NCBI GenBank assembly: GCA_036172665.1 | Contig: CM069871.1 | Coordinates: forward strand, 58,402,713-58,466,712 | From: Prosopocoilus inquinatus | Taxonomy: Eukaryota; Arthropoda; Insecta; Coleoptera; Lucanidae | Direction of reading: 5' to 3' | Length of the DNA: 64,000 nucleotides | Shown here: positions 33,593-42,520 of the stretch, one piece after another | Layout of the letters: each line of letters starts with the position of its first letter | Numbering within the stretch: the first letter of the stretch is position 1 | The notes under the pieces: generated by a model | Database searches by the model: none | What the model saw: the letters and a program-made list of their open reading frames with translations, nothing else | Told to the model about the DNA's origin: nothing | Made by a program: the position numbers and the translations under genes

Positions 33593-36500
33593 GGAATTAT
33601 TTCCAAAAAGGGGCCTCAAGTGATAGTGGTTCGTGTAGTGAAACAAGGAAAAATAATAATATTAAGTGTAATTTAATAACAATTCCAACAAATGACGCCA
33701 ATATATTGACAACAACAGGTAGTCTTAATGGAAGAGATGTTAATATTATTGTGGACACGGGAGCAGCATTTAACGTTATTACTAGACGTTTTGCAACCGA
33801 TATATTACCATTGGAAAATTCGCCCGTTCTGAATACGATTAATAATAAAAAAGTTGTCCCTTTAGGAATGTCAAAAGTAACGGTTTCACTGAGGGGCAAA
33901 ATTTTTTTGCTACAGGCACTAGTTGTGGAGAACCTGACAGCACCACTAATTTTAGGATGCCCTTTTCTTAAGGATTATGATGCCGAAATAAATTTTTCTT
34001 CCAAGGAAATTAAGTTGAATAACCTAGAAACGAGCGTTGAAACTAATTTAGAAATACGGCAACAAAATATTGATAGTATTAAAAGTCAAAATTCCCGAAG
34101 ATTAGGACAGGGTTGGCTAAAAATACCTAAATGGACAAGTCAAAGGGTCTCGTATGAGAATTTTAAAAATCAGGACACAACGAAATTTTCCACTGAAATC
34201 AAGTACGTGAAGACAGATTTATTTAATTTACCAAAGTCATTTAGTTTAGCTCATTGCGTATCAGCCGATCTAAGAATGTCTAAAGGTATTGCTAAGTTAT
34301 TTAAAGCTAAATTTGATAACATCGAGCAACTTAAAAACCAGAATCCAAATGTGGGAAATGTGGTTTACTTAAAATTAAAAGAGAGATTTGTTTTTTACTT
34401 AATAACAAAAAGACATTCGCAGGATAAACCAACTTTACAAAATATTTTTAATTCCCTCTTATCGTTAAAACAGCTGATGGTACAAAATAAACTCGAAAAT
34501 TTAGGGATGCCAAAAATAGCTTGCGGAATGGATAAGCAAAAATGGAAAACTATAGAAAAAATGATACGATACATCTTTCAGGGAACAGACATTAACATCA
34601 ACATATGTGAACTGCCAGAACAAGATTATCAAAAATCAGCAACTACAGCTCATAAAAATAAAACAGCAGTGTCTTGGAACGAACTACCAGGAGAGGATAT
34701 CGTAGATGAAATTGTACAAGATCAAATAATTAAGGTCAATATAGCGGAAGATGCAATGATTGAAGGAGGAGAATCTAGAAGCTGTCAAATTAAATTTTCA
34801 GATAATGCAAACTTTGAAAAACCATTACTGTTTTGTACGTTTCATGCAAGAGGACAATTTCTTCATAAAAATAAATTGGAGATAGCAGATGATTTTCGAG
34901 ATTTTGGAAATAATAAAATTAACATCTCTAATTATGATAAAAACAGAAAACTAATCAAGAAGGATACGGCATTGGGCTACATTGTGGTGGATAACAAAAA
35001 TGAAATTGGAAAAATATTAGCAGAACAAAATAAGCTTTTAAATTTAAATGTAGTGATGGAAGAAAAGTCGTCAAAAGTTTATAACATAAACAATCATCTG
35101 CAAGACGAAGAAAAGAAGAAATTAGAAAATTTATTACAGAAAAATTCAGACATTATGGCATGGACAAACCTACTTCTCGGAAAAACAGATCGGGCAGAAC
35201 ACACGATCGATATTGGACAAAACAGCCCCGTCAAATCACGACCATACAGGGTAAGTATGAAGGAGCGGGATATCATTAAACAACAAATAGAAGAGATGTT
35301 GGAAGCCGGGATCATACGTCCTTCAGACAGCGAATTCGCTTCGCCCGTCGTGTTAGTAAAAAAACCGGATGGTACATTTAGATTCTGTGTTGATTACCGG
35401 AAACTGAATGCCATCACAACGAAGTCATCGTACCCCCTACCGCTGATAGATGATATACTAAATTTTTTAGGAGGAAATAAATATTTTTCGACACTAGACT
35501 TAAACAGCGGTTACTGGCAATGTCCAGTTAAAGAAGAAGATCGGCATAAAACGGCATTTACAACAAACGATGGGCTGTATGAGTTTAACCGCTTGAGCTT
35601 CGGACTGTGTAATGCACCAAGTACCTTCCAAAGGCTGACTGACTCAATATTTAAGGACTTAAAATGGAAGGAAGTGGCAATCTATTTAGACGATATCATC
35701 GTGGTAAGCAATACCATGGAGGAACACTTAGAACGTTTACAAAGAGTCTTCAATTGCATAAAAGGAGCAGGTCTTACTTTAAAACCTTCAAAGTGCTATT
35801 TTGGAATGCAGGAACTTAGGGTGTTAGGATTTAAGATTTCAACTAAAGGTATATTACCAGACGAGACAAAGATCCAAGCAGTAAGAAATTTCCCTACACC
35901 AAGAAAAATAAGAGAAGTTCAAAGTTTCTTAGGATTATGTAATTTTTTTAGACGGTTTATTAAAAATTTTTCAATTATCGCCGGCCCGTTGTATAACATT
36001 ATTGGGGCAAATTCAAAATTTGAATGGGGTCAAAACCAGAAAAAAGCTTTCGAAGCTCTAAAAGAAAAACTAACCAGTGCTCCCATCTTAGGACATTACA
36101 ATCCTACGGCAGAAACCGAGCTACGAGTAGATGCGAGTGGAAACGGAATCGGAGCAGTTTTATTGCAAAAAGACGTGGTGTCACAAAAACTTCACCCTAT
36201 TTCGTATATCTCAAGAACTCTTACCAAATACGAAAAAAGCTACCCCATAACAGAATTAGAATGCCTAGCGGCAGTATGGTCGGTGGAATACTTTAGATCG
36301 TACTTGTGGGGATTGGACAGCTTTCACATAATTACAGATCACCACGCGTTGTGTTGGCTACAGACGTTAAAAACTCCCGGAGGTCGTCTACTGCGCTGGT
36401 CGTTGAAACTGATGGAATATTCATACAAAGTTTTCCATAAAAAAGGAACATCAAACAAGGATGCGGATGCACTCTCGAGGTACCCTTGTACTCTAGGAAC

Positions 36501-38841
36501 CACAGAAGATGAGAAGGAAGCACAAAATGTTCCAACATTCATTGCAAGTGCAACAGATCTGGAAAAGTGGCAAAGGAAAGATTCACGTTTACAAGAGATA
36601 AAAAAGGCAGTAGAAAATCCTGAATATGGAGGACCAGCAATCCAAAGAGCAGCAAAAAATTATGAACTGGTTAATGAGGTTTTGTATAAGAAGGACCCGT
36701 CATCCATAACTGACGCAAAACTATTAGTTATCCCGCAAAATTTAAAAGAAGAGATTATGACAAATTTCCATCGGGATCCCATAAGCGGCCACTTAGGATT
36801 GACTAAAACTCTAGATAAGATCAGAAAAAGATATTTCTGGGAAGGAATGAAACAAGATATCACAAAATTTATTAGGGGTTGCCCAGAATGCCAAATTCGG
36901 AAGGGACCAACAAATCGGAAACCTGCAGGATTACTGAAACCCATTACAACGGAAACGCCTTTCGCCATGGTAGGAATTGATCTTTTAGGCCCATTTCCAC
37001 GAAGTTCAGCCGGAGCAAAATTCATAGTTGTAGCAACGGATTATGCTACACGTTGGGCTGAAGCTAAGGCCCTGCCAAGTGGAAAAGCTGAACCCGTAGC
37101 AAAATTTATAGTAGAGCAGCTCATTTGCAGACACGGATCACCAAAAAGAATTTTAAGTGATCGCGGAGCAGTGTTTCTATCCAATTTAGTTACAGAAATT
37201 TTAAAATTATTAGGAAGTGATAGTTTATTTACAACTGCGTACAAACCCTCAACGAATGGACTAACGGAGCGATTAAATAAAACAATAGCCGACATGATTA
37301 GTAAATATACGACTAATTCCCAAAAGGATTGGGATGTTTTCCTGCCACATTGCATATTTGCTTACAATACATCACGGCAAGAGGCCACTAAGCATAGTCC
37401 ATTTTCGTTGGTATATGGTCGCGAACCAGTTCTTCCAACCGATGCGGAACTTAGCCAACCAATGTCTACAGAATTTACACTCAGAAGTCAACAAGTGATA
37501 CGTGAGACACGGGAAATCGCCAAAAGAAACATCGAAAGGAAACAGGAAAACGACAAAGAAATCTATAATAAAAAGCACAGGTATGTCAGCTTTAACGTGG
37601 GCGACAAAGTGAAATTAAGAAATTTTGTCAGAAAAGTAGGAAAATGTGAAAAGTTGTTACCAAAATACTTCGGCCCGTTCGTCATAATTGAAAAAAGGAA
37701 TGATTTGAACTATGTAATTTCAACAGATTCCGGAAAAAATAGCAAACAGGATGTGGTACATGTTTCAAGATTAGCACCTTTTTATGAACAATGGAAAGAA
37801 GATGGTTCCCAAGATACTTTTAAGAGAGCCAAGTGTTTCTACAAGAGCCGAAAACATGACAACTCAAAAGAAAATATGGAGAACATGGGCTTTAAACCAA
37901 TTCAAGTAAATGAAATAAAAGGTTTAAAAAACACGGGAAATACGTGTTACCTAAATTCGGTTATAAGCTGTCTCGCGCATATAGAAGAAGTAACACACTT
38001 TTGTAGGCAATATTCACCGAGAAATAATAAAGAAAACGTAAATTTTTTAGAAAATTTTGTACAAACAATTAATGATTTAACCAATAATTCCAAGAAGAAA
38101 GTAATATCAATATCAAGATTAAAAAATAAACTAGAAGCGGTAAATCCCTTATTTAAAGGGAAAGGGCAACAGGACGCCCACGAGTGTCTGTTTTATATTC
38201 TACAGATCCTCCACGAAGAAGCAAAACAAGTTGAAAATCGAAACAGTGAAAAATCATTTATATCAGACATTTTTGCGGGCGCATACGATTTAATGGCGGA
38301 ATGTCTAGAATGTGGAAATCAGTCCATCACCAAAAGTCCAGGATGGGGCATTTCACTTTCCATAGATAAACATAGAGACACCCGCTTGGAGACTTGTTTG
38401 GATAATTACTTCGGAGAAGAGATTCTTTCGGAAGATAATCGGCCTATTTGTTGGTCTTGCCGTAAAAGAACCAACACTAGAAAATATACAAAAATTGTGA
38501 AATTGCCGGAGTACCTGGTGCTACATTTCAACAGTTACTATTGGTCGGGTCAAGAGACTGAGAAATTACATAAAAGTGTAAAATTTCCATTAACTGATTT
38601 AAATGTAGGAACATTCTATAAAAATGTTGAAAGTAAAAATACAAGGTATAATTTACAGGGGGCAATTGAACACGTAGGAAGTGCGAATGAAGGACATTAC
38701 ATAAGTTACATTACAGGCAAGAATTCACAAGGAATTGACACCTGGGTGAAATGTAACGATGATGTAGTAACTAAAATAGACTCAAAAGAACTTTTAGAAA
38801 AAAATATGTACATACTTTTTTATAAGCGAGAAAACCATTAG
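33547..38841 (+). CDS. pol: Pol polyprotein: PR - macrodomain - RT - RNase H - integrase - USP
   Basis: Open from 33,547, in the -1 frame relative to gag. Residues are numbered from codon 33,706. Aspartic protease: Asp17 in VDTGAAF. Macrodomain: 167-302. Reverse transcriptase: ~530-720 with YLDD (Asp662, Asp663). RNase H: ~800-925 (Asp809, Asp878, Asp921). Integrase: zinc site His1022, His1029, Cys1059, Cys1062, then catalytic Asp1092, Asp1152, Glu1188 (DD35E), and a GPF module at 1323-1325. Ubiquitin-specific protease: 1403-1708. There is no internal stop or frame change, so both extra domains are translated with the enzymes. A ~170-residue beta-rich linker lies between macrodomain and RT. 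It has no ATG near its 5' end, in keeping with frameshift expression. Confidence 0.95.
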   Translation, partial: FKWYRTEHEKALNSVRNYFQKGASSDSGSCSETRKNNNIKCNLITIPTNDANILTTTGSLNGRDVNIIVDTGAAFNVITRRFATDILPLENSPVLNTINNKKVVPLGMSKVTVSLRGKIFLLQALVVENLTAPLILGCPFLKDYDAEINFSSKEIKLNNLETSVETNLEIRQQNIDSIKSQNSRRLGQGWLKIPKWTSQRVSYENFKNQDTTKFSTEIKYVKTDLFNLPKSFSLAHCVSADLRMSKGIAKLFKAKFDNIEQLKNQNPNVGNVVYLKLKERFVFYLITKRHSQDKPTLQNIFNSLLSLKQLMVQNKLENLGMPKIACGMDKQKWKTIEKMIRYIFQGTDININICELPEQDYQKSATTAHKNKTAVSWNELPGEDIVDEIVQDQIIKVNIAEDAMIEGGESRSCQIKFSDNANFEKPLLFCTFHARGQFLHKNKLEIADDFRDFGNNKINISNYDKNRKLIKKDTALGYIVVDNKNEIGKILAEQNKLLNLNVVMEEKSSKVYNINNHLQDEEKKKLENLLQKNSDIMAWTNLLLGKTDRAEHTIDIGQNSPVKSRPYRVSMKERDIIKQQIEEMLEAGIIRPSDSEFASPVVLVKKPDGTFRFCVDYRKLNAITTKSSYPLPLIDDILNFLGGNKYFSTLDLNSGYWQCPVKEEDRHKTAFTTNDGLYEFNRLSFGLCNAPSTFQRLTDSIFKDLKWKEVAIYLDDIIVVSNTMEEHLERLQRVFNCIKGAGLTLKPSKCYFGMQELRVLGFKISTKGILPDETKIQAVRNFPTPRKIREVQSFLGLCNFFRRFIKNFSIIAGPLYNIIGANSKFEWGQNQKKAFEALKEKLTSAPILGHYNPTAETELRVDASGNGIGAVLLQKDVVSQKLHPISYISRTLTKYEKSYPITELECLAAVWSVEYFRSYLWGLDSFHIITDHHALCWLQTLKTPGGRLLRWSLKLMEYSYKVFHKKGTSNKDADALSRYPCTLGTTEDEKEAQNVPTFIASATDLEKWQRKDSRLQEIKKAVENPEYGGPAIQRAAKNYELVNEVLYKKDPSSITDAKLLVIPQNLKEEIMTNFHRDPISGHLGLTKTLDKIRKRYFWEGMKQDITKFIRGCPECQIRKGPTNRKPAGLLKPITTETPFAMVGIDLLGPFPRSSAGAKFIVVATDYATRWAEAKALPSGKAEPVAKFIVEQLICRHGSPKRILSDRGAVFLSNLVTEILKLLGSDSLFTTAYKPSTNGLTERLNKTIADMISKYTTNSQKDWDVFLPHCIFAYNTSRQEATKHSPFSLVYGREPVLPTDAELSQPMSTEFTLRSQQVIRETREIAKRNIERKQENDKEIYNKKHRYVSFNVGDKVKLRNFVRKVGKCEKLLPKYFGPFVIIEKRNDLNYVISTDSGKNSKQDVVHVSRLAPFYEQWKEDGSQDTFKRAKCFYKSRKHDNSKENMENMGFKPIQVNEIKGLKNTGNTCYLNSVISCLAHIEEVTHFCRQYSPRNNKENVNFLENFVQTINDLTNNSKKKVISISRLKNKLEAVNPLFKGKGQQDAHECLFYILQILHEEAKQVENRNSEKSFISDIFAGAYDLMAECLECGNQSITKSPGWGISLSIDKHRDTRLETCLDNYFGEEILSEDNRPICWSCRKRTNTRKYTKIVKLPEYLVLHFNSYYWSGQETEKLHKSVKFPLTDLNVGTFYKNVESKNTRYNLQGAIEHVGSANEGHYISYITGKNSQGIDTWVKCNDDVVTKIDSKELLEKNMYILFYKRENH
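34204..34611 (+). other. Macrodomain (TARG1/OARD1-like ADP-ribosyl hydrolase) inside Pol
   Basis: Pol residues 167-302. Landmarks of the TARG1/OARD1 branch are visible: LAHCVSADLRMSKGIA (ribose/phosphate loop), YLITKRHSQDKPT and MPKIACGMDKQKW. The Lys of ITK (235) and the Asp of CGMD (276) fall where human TARG1 has its catalytic Lys84 and Asp125. By family knowledge such enzymes remove ADP-ribose from acidic residues and deacylate O-acetyl-ADP-ribose. It sits between protease and RT. Retained catalytic residues argue for activity; substrate and role are unknown. Confidence 0.88.
37912..38829 (+). other. Ubiquitin-specific protease (USP) domain at the Pol C-terminus
   Basis: Pol residues 1403-1708. 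The Cys box is GLKNTGNTCYLNSV with Cys1414. QQDAHE follows at ~1488-1493. Zinc-ribbon Cys pairs are 1533/1536 and 1582/1585. The His box is NEGHYISYI with His1664, and Asp1685 follows in KCNDD. The full catalytic triad and zinc ribbon of C19 peptidases are present in a compact ~305-residue domain. It follows the integrase C-terminal module with a ~40-residue linker. It would cleave ubiquitin from proteins; whether it is released by the viral protease is unknown. Confidence 0.93.
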
Positions 38842-39049
38842 TCAACACGTGTTGGTCAAATTTACATAGATATACAATACGTTAAAGTAGACATTAAATA
38901 TATTATTATTTTACTTATATTTCTTTATGTTTTAGGTGTAATTTAGAAGACATCAATTGGGGCCCCAAACACGAAACAATCTATTATTGTTCTAATATTA
39001 AAAATATAGCTTATTTTTATTTTTAGTCATAAAGGTAAACAAACAAAAC
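38842..39049 (+). other. pol-env spacer with candidate splice acceptors
   Basis: 208 bp. Pyrimidine-rich acceptors ending TTTTAG occur at about 38,936 and 39,026. No ORF. Confidence 0.4.
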
Positions 39050-40972
39050 ATGTGGCCACAAAATTTAGCAGCATGTATTTTATATCTGCTAATAACGGAA
39101 AATGCGAGAGGCGAATTGGATCAAAAATACGAGATAAAATCCATGGATGGGACGTCAGGAATGGTATACGAGGATCTAGGTAAATTCTATATAACGGATT
39201 CCTTCTGGAATTTGTTAACTTTCATAGACTTAGATAAATTTGAAGAAAAATTTGTGCAGATCATTAATCTTTTTAAAGATACTGAAAAAATATGTAATGA
39301 TAAAACATTAAAAGCGTCTGATTTATGCGGAAATTACTTAAATATAATAAATGCAACAATTAATCGCGTAAAATGGGAAAAAGATATGATTCCAAATTTA
39401 TTAGGGCATAATTTGGTAAAACGAGGATATTTTGACGCAATTGGAAAAATTTCTAAGACTTTATTCGGTACTCTAACGACTGATGATGCAGAAAGATTTG
39501 AAAAGATGATAAATGAAGTTGAAGCTGACCAGGACACTTTGTCTAAAGTTATGAAAAATCAAACAATAATAGTAATGTCAACATTAGATTCACTAAATAA
39601 TACATTAGGCCATATTGAGCATAATGAAAAACTGATTTCCCAGAGTTACAATTCGATAAAAAATATTTTAGGTAAAACTGCAACGGAAGTGGATTTCTTG
39701 TATAGAATAGACAGGCATTTGAAAGATCATATATCGATACTAACGACAATTATTGAGCAGTATAAATTAGAGGTAATAAATTTAATAAATATTATTGTTT
39801 CGGCAAAGCAGGGAATATTTCATCCATTATTTATCTCTCCAACAACCCTATTAGAAAATTTGAAGTCCATAATCACATTTATACCGGCAGGGGTTAAATT
39901 CCCTACAAATATTGATAACCCAAATGCAATAGAAGCCTTATTTAAAATTAGTAAATTAAGTATATTTTTCAAAAATTCAAAGTTATATGGAGTAGTCAGA
40001 ATACCGTTAGTCCAAATTAAGCCGTTTACATTCTACAAATTAATTTCTATCCCTGTGAGATGGCATAAGAATATATTTGTAGTAATTAAACTTTCATACG
40101 CATACCTTGCACTAAATGAAATAAGATCAGAATTCGTCCTGTTGGACAAAGATGAAATGTTAACAATTATTTCTCTACAAGATCAGGTGTATATTTCACT
40201 TAAAGAAAAAACTTTAATTACTACAAACAAAAATATTTGTGAGATACAATTATTGTCATATAAAAAATCAATTCCAGATATTTGCGAGCGGCACGTGTTA
40301 ACTATTAATCACATTTATTTTATGGAGTCTGTATTAGCAAATTCGTGGATATTTGTAACCCCAAATGCAGAATCGTTAACATTAACTTGCACCGGTCAAG
40401 ATGGCAACAACACAATTAAATATATAAATTTAAACGGCACCGGTAAACTTTATTTGGCAACAGGATGTAAAGCATTCTCTGAAAATGTAATACTGAAGGC
40501 AATACAAACGGAAGAATTCGAATTATTTCAACATATACCTTCTTTAAACATGAAAGATTTTAATGAGAAAGGGGATAATTTGACGTCACCATTAATCGAA
40601 GATCTAAAAATATTAGATTTAGAAAAATTAGAAAAAGTAATGAACATTAATGAATCTCTGATAAATAAACGCCAAAAGCTAGAATCAGTTCTAAACGATA
40701 TTAATAATATCCAAATAAAACATAAACACAAACTAAAAGAAAATTATGAATCGATTATATTATACTGTGTAACAATAACTATTATTATAAGTATAGGCAC
40801 ATATTGTTTTAAAAAAAGATTAGGAACGTGTAATCGAAAAAACCAGAAAAGGAGAGAAAATATCCTTATGAAGGAGTATGAGGAAGGAACCTTCGTATTA
40901 CCTGACGGAAGGAAGTGTACGGTAAACCTACGGGAGGCGACTTCACGTGAGGAATTGGATCGTCTGAACTGA
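39050..40972 (+). CDS. env: F-type envelope glycoprotein of the LTR retrotransposon
   Basis: 640 residues from ATG. An N-terminal hydrophobic stretch (residues 5-16) is a probable signal peptide. A dibasic site (LVKR, ending at residue 125) is followed by a GYFDAIGKISKTLFGTL segment, the cleavage-plus-fusion-peptide arrangement shared by errantivirus Env and baculovirus F proteins. A heptad-rich helix follows (about 145-240). A transmembrane segment lies at about residues 568-587, with a ~50-residue cytoplasmic tail. By family knowledge it would mediate membrane fusion. The ORF is intact. The cleavage site lacks a full RXK/RR consensus, so processing efficiency is uncertain. Confidence 0.9.
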   Translation: MWPQNLAACILYLLITENARGELDQKYEIKSMDGTSGMVYEDLGKFYITDSFWNLLTFIDLDKFEEKFVQIINLFKDTEKICNDKTLKASDLCGNYLNIINATINRVKWEKDMIPNLLGHNLVKRGYFDAIGKISKTLFGTLTTDDAERFEKMINEVEADQDTLSKVMKNQTIIVMSTLDSLNNTLGHIEHNEKLISQSYNSIKNILGKTATEVDFLYRIDRHLKDHISILTTIIEQYKLEVINLINIIVSAKQGIFHPLFISPTTLLENLKSIITFIPAGVKFPTNIDNPNAIEALFKISKLSIFFKNSKLYGVVRIPLVQIKPFTFYKLISIPVRWHKNIFVVIKLSYAYLALNEIRSEFVLLDKDEMLTIISLQDQVYISLKEKTLITTNKNICEIQLLSYKKSIPDICERHVLTINHIYFMESVLANSWIFVTPNAESLTLTCTGQDGNNTIKYINLNGTGKLYLATGCKAFSENVILKAIQTEEFELFQHIPSLNMKDFNEKGDNLTSPLIEDLKILDLEKLEKVMNINESLINKRQKLESVLNDINNIQIKHKHKLKENYESIILYCVTITIIISIGTYCFKKRLGTCNRKNQKRRENILMKEYEEGTFVLPDGRKCTVNLREATSREELDRLN

Positions 40973-41826
40973 TCAGCAGACATCCAACCCTCGACGGAAG
41001 TAGTGTCCCGAGGTTAACTACTAATAAGAAAATTACAATTTCTAATTACATTTTCCGTTAGCTTAAGAAAATTTTAGCACTTAGTAGTAAACATGTACTA
41101 TATAAGTATTACTCATTTTTTTTCCTTGACCTACGCAAGGAAATGGCCAATCGTTGCGTCGGTACTAGATATTTTTGTTATTACCATTATAATTATTATA
41201 TTAAAGTTCTTGTTAATTCTACGATTGTAATACTTGTATGTCATTCAAGCATAATACCAAATTTAACAGAAAATATTTTTATAACTTTATATTGAATCAG
41301 AGATTAGTCAAATATTGTAATTCATTGGGCACAACCTACAAACCTAACGTATATTGTAAATGTAAAATTCTGATGCTGCCTTTTCTTTTATGGACGCTGC
41401 CGAAGAACCAAGGATATTATCGAGTTAATCAACGGACAAAGGAAAGAAAATATGGAACCAAAAAATCCTAGTGGAGGGAAAAGTAGTTGAGGCTCCTAAA
41501 CGATAAACCGAAGGTCAACACCAGAGCAAAATGAAGATGATGCCTGAATTAAGTAGGGCATCACACAAGTACATATACTACGAATTCAAGACCGAGTTTA
41601 CCACCTTAAATCACTTCGACCTATAAGCAAACGAGGAGTCCCTCCAACATCTTGAATTTGAACATCATTCGGACCATGGAATAAATAGAAAATCAGCAGT
41701 TGATCCATTAAGAATAATGTGTAGCTTTGTTAACATATTTAAATTATAATTCAATTAGCTATTAGGAAAAGTAATATCTTCGTGACGGCTATTGGTAATA
41801 TAAATATGCATGGAAGCATATTCTCC
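40973..41826 (+). other. 3' untranslated region of the LTR retrotransposon
   Basis: About 850 bp between env and the polypurine tract. A 77-codon ORF at 41,238-41,471 has no recognisable motif and is not called as a gene. Confidence 0.5.
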
Positions 41827-41839
41827 GGCGGGGGGGAAA
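41827..41839 (+). promoter_or_regulatory. Polypurine tract
   Basis: A G-rich purine run (GGCGGGGGGGAAA, one C) abuts the 3' LTR start, the expected plus-strand primer position. Confidence 0.85.
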
Positions 41840-42220
41840 TGTCACGAAGGGTGCTTTTGTTAATTTAAACACTCTGTATATACATGTTAAATATTGCGGT
41901 ACGGTGGGGCACACTTTGCTGAGTCGCCAATATCGGAATGAGCGCTCGATCGCGTCTTCGATCGGAGCGGGGGACTATTCGCTGGGCAAGGGCGACTCAG
42001 GAACGTGGGTCTTCCGGAGATTGGGTTGGTTGTGCCAAATAAACGTGATACTCAGTGAGTGGGCTTTTCCTGGACCCCTTTACCCTCATACCAGCTTCAG
42101 GCGACCCCAAGAAGGCCGGTAAGTCGATCCAATTTTTAAACGGCAAAACGGTTCCTTTACCACTGAGCTACCCCCTCATTTTTATGATAGCATCGCCGCT
42201 ACCCCGGAGCGAGCGTGACA
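41840..42220 (+). repeat. 3' LTR (381 bp)
   Basis: Same length and, as read, same sequence as the 5' LTR, implying very recent integration. Confidence 0.97.
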
Positions 42221-42288
42221 ATTGTGCCAAAGATCATGCTAATTTATTATGTCAATGGTTTGTTACAGATTGTAATAAAAAATTGTAA

Positions 42289-42520
42289 ATATTAGGTTTT
42301 AAATAATATTATAGATTTAGATCAATATAATTAGTAAATTGCGTCAAGAATTATGTTAATTTATTATATCAATAGTTTGTTAAAGACTATAATAAAACAA
42401 TATAAATATTTAATTATGGTTTATTGAATCACATACATACAAATATATATATATATAAATATACATCTTCATCATATACCTCTCCTAAATTTTAGGAATT
42501 TCACATACAAAATAATTTTA
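42289..42520. other. Polinton intergenic region
   Basis: 232 bp, AT-rich, with a short TA run near 42,446. It separates the 3' ends of convergent genes; no gene. Confidence 0.5.

Larger units (their letters stand above)
30734..42220 (+). mobile_element. Env-bearing gypsy-type LTR retrotransposon with macro and USP domains in Pol
   Basis: 11,487 bp, bounded by two 381-bp LTRs (TGTCAC..GTGACA) that I read as identical, and by a 4-bp target duplication. Order: LTR, ~680-bp leader, gag, -1 frameshift signal, pol (protease, macrodomain, RT, RNase H, integrase, ubiquitin-specific protease), env, ~870-bp 3' region, polypurine tract, LTR. All three long ORFs are open. Domain order RT-RH-IN and the F-type Env place it with insect Metaviridae (errantivirus-like). 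The two extra Pol domains are not part of any gypsy element I can name. It lies within a Polinton, so it is younger than that insertion. Confidence 0.96.
30297..42288 (+). pseudogene. Conserved Polinton gene split by the LTR retrotransposon
   Basis: The gene starts at ATG 30,297 and reads open to 30,733, where the LTR begins. It resumes in frame at 42,225 and stops at 42,288. Removing the LTR element and one ATTG copy leaves an uninterrupted frame of 166 codons. The N-terminus (IIDLQGFQYQESEFIIRE) and C-terminal Cys/His residues (NCAKDHANLLCQW) resemble a recurrent unnamed protein of insect Polintons. The first motif is faintly like a nuclease motif, but I do not claim enzyme activity. As it stands the reading frame runs into LTR sequence and ends there, so the gene is disrupted. 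Confidence 0.85.

Noticed and set aside
41238..41471. 77-codon ORF downstream of env
   Set aside because: No motif; position in the 3' untranslated region of the retroelement; short enough for chance.
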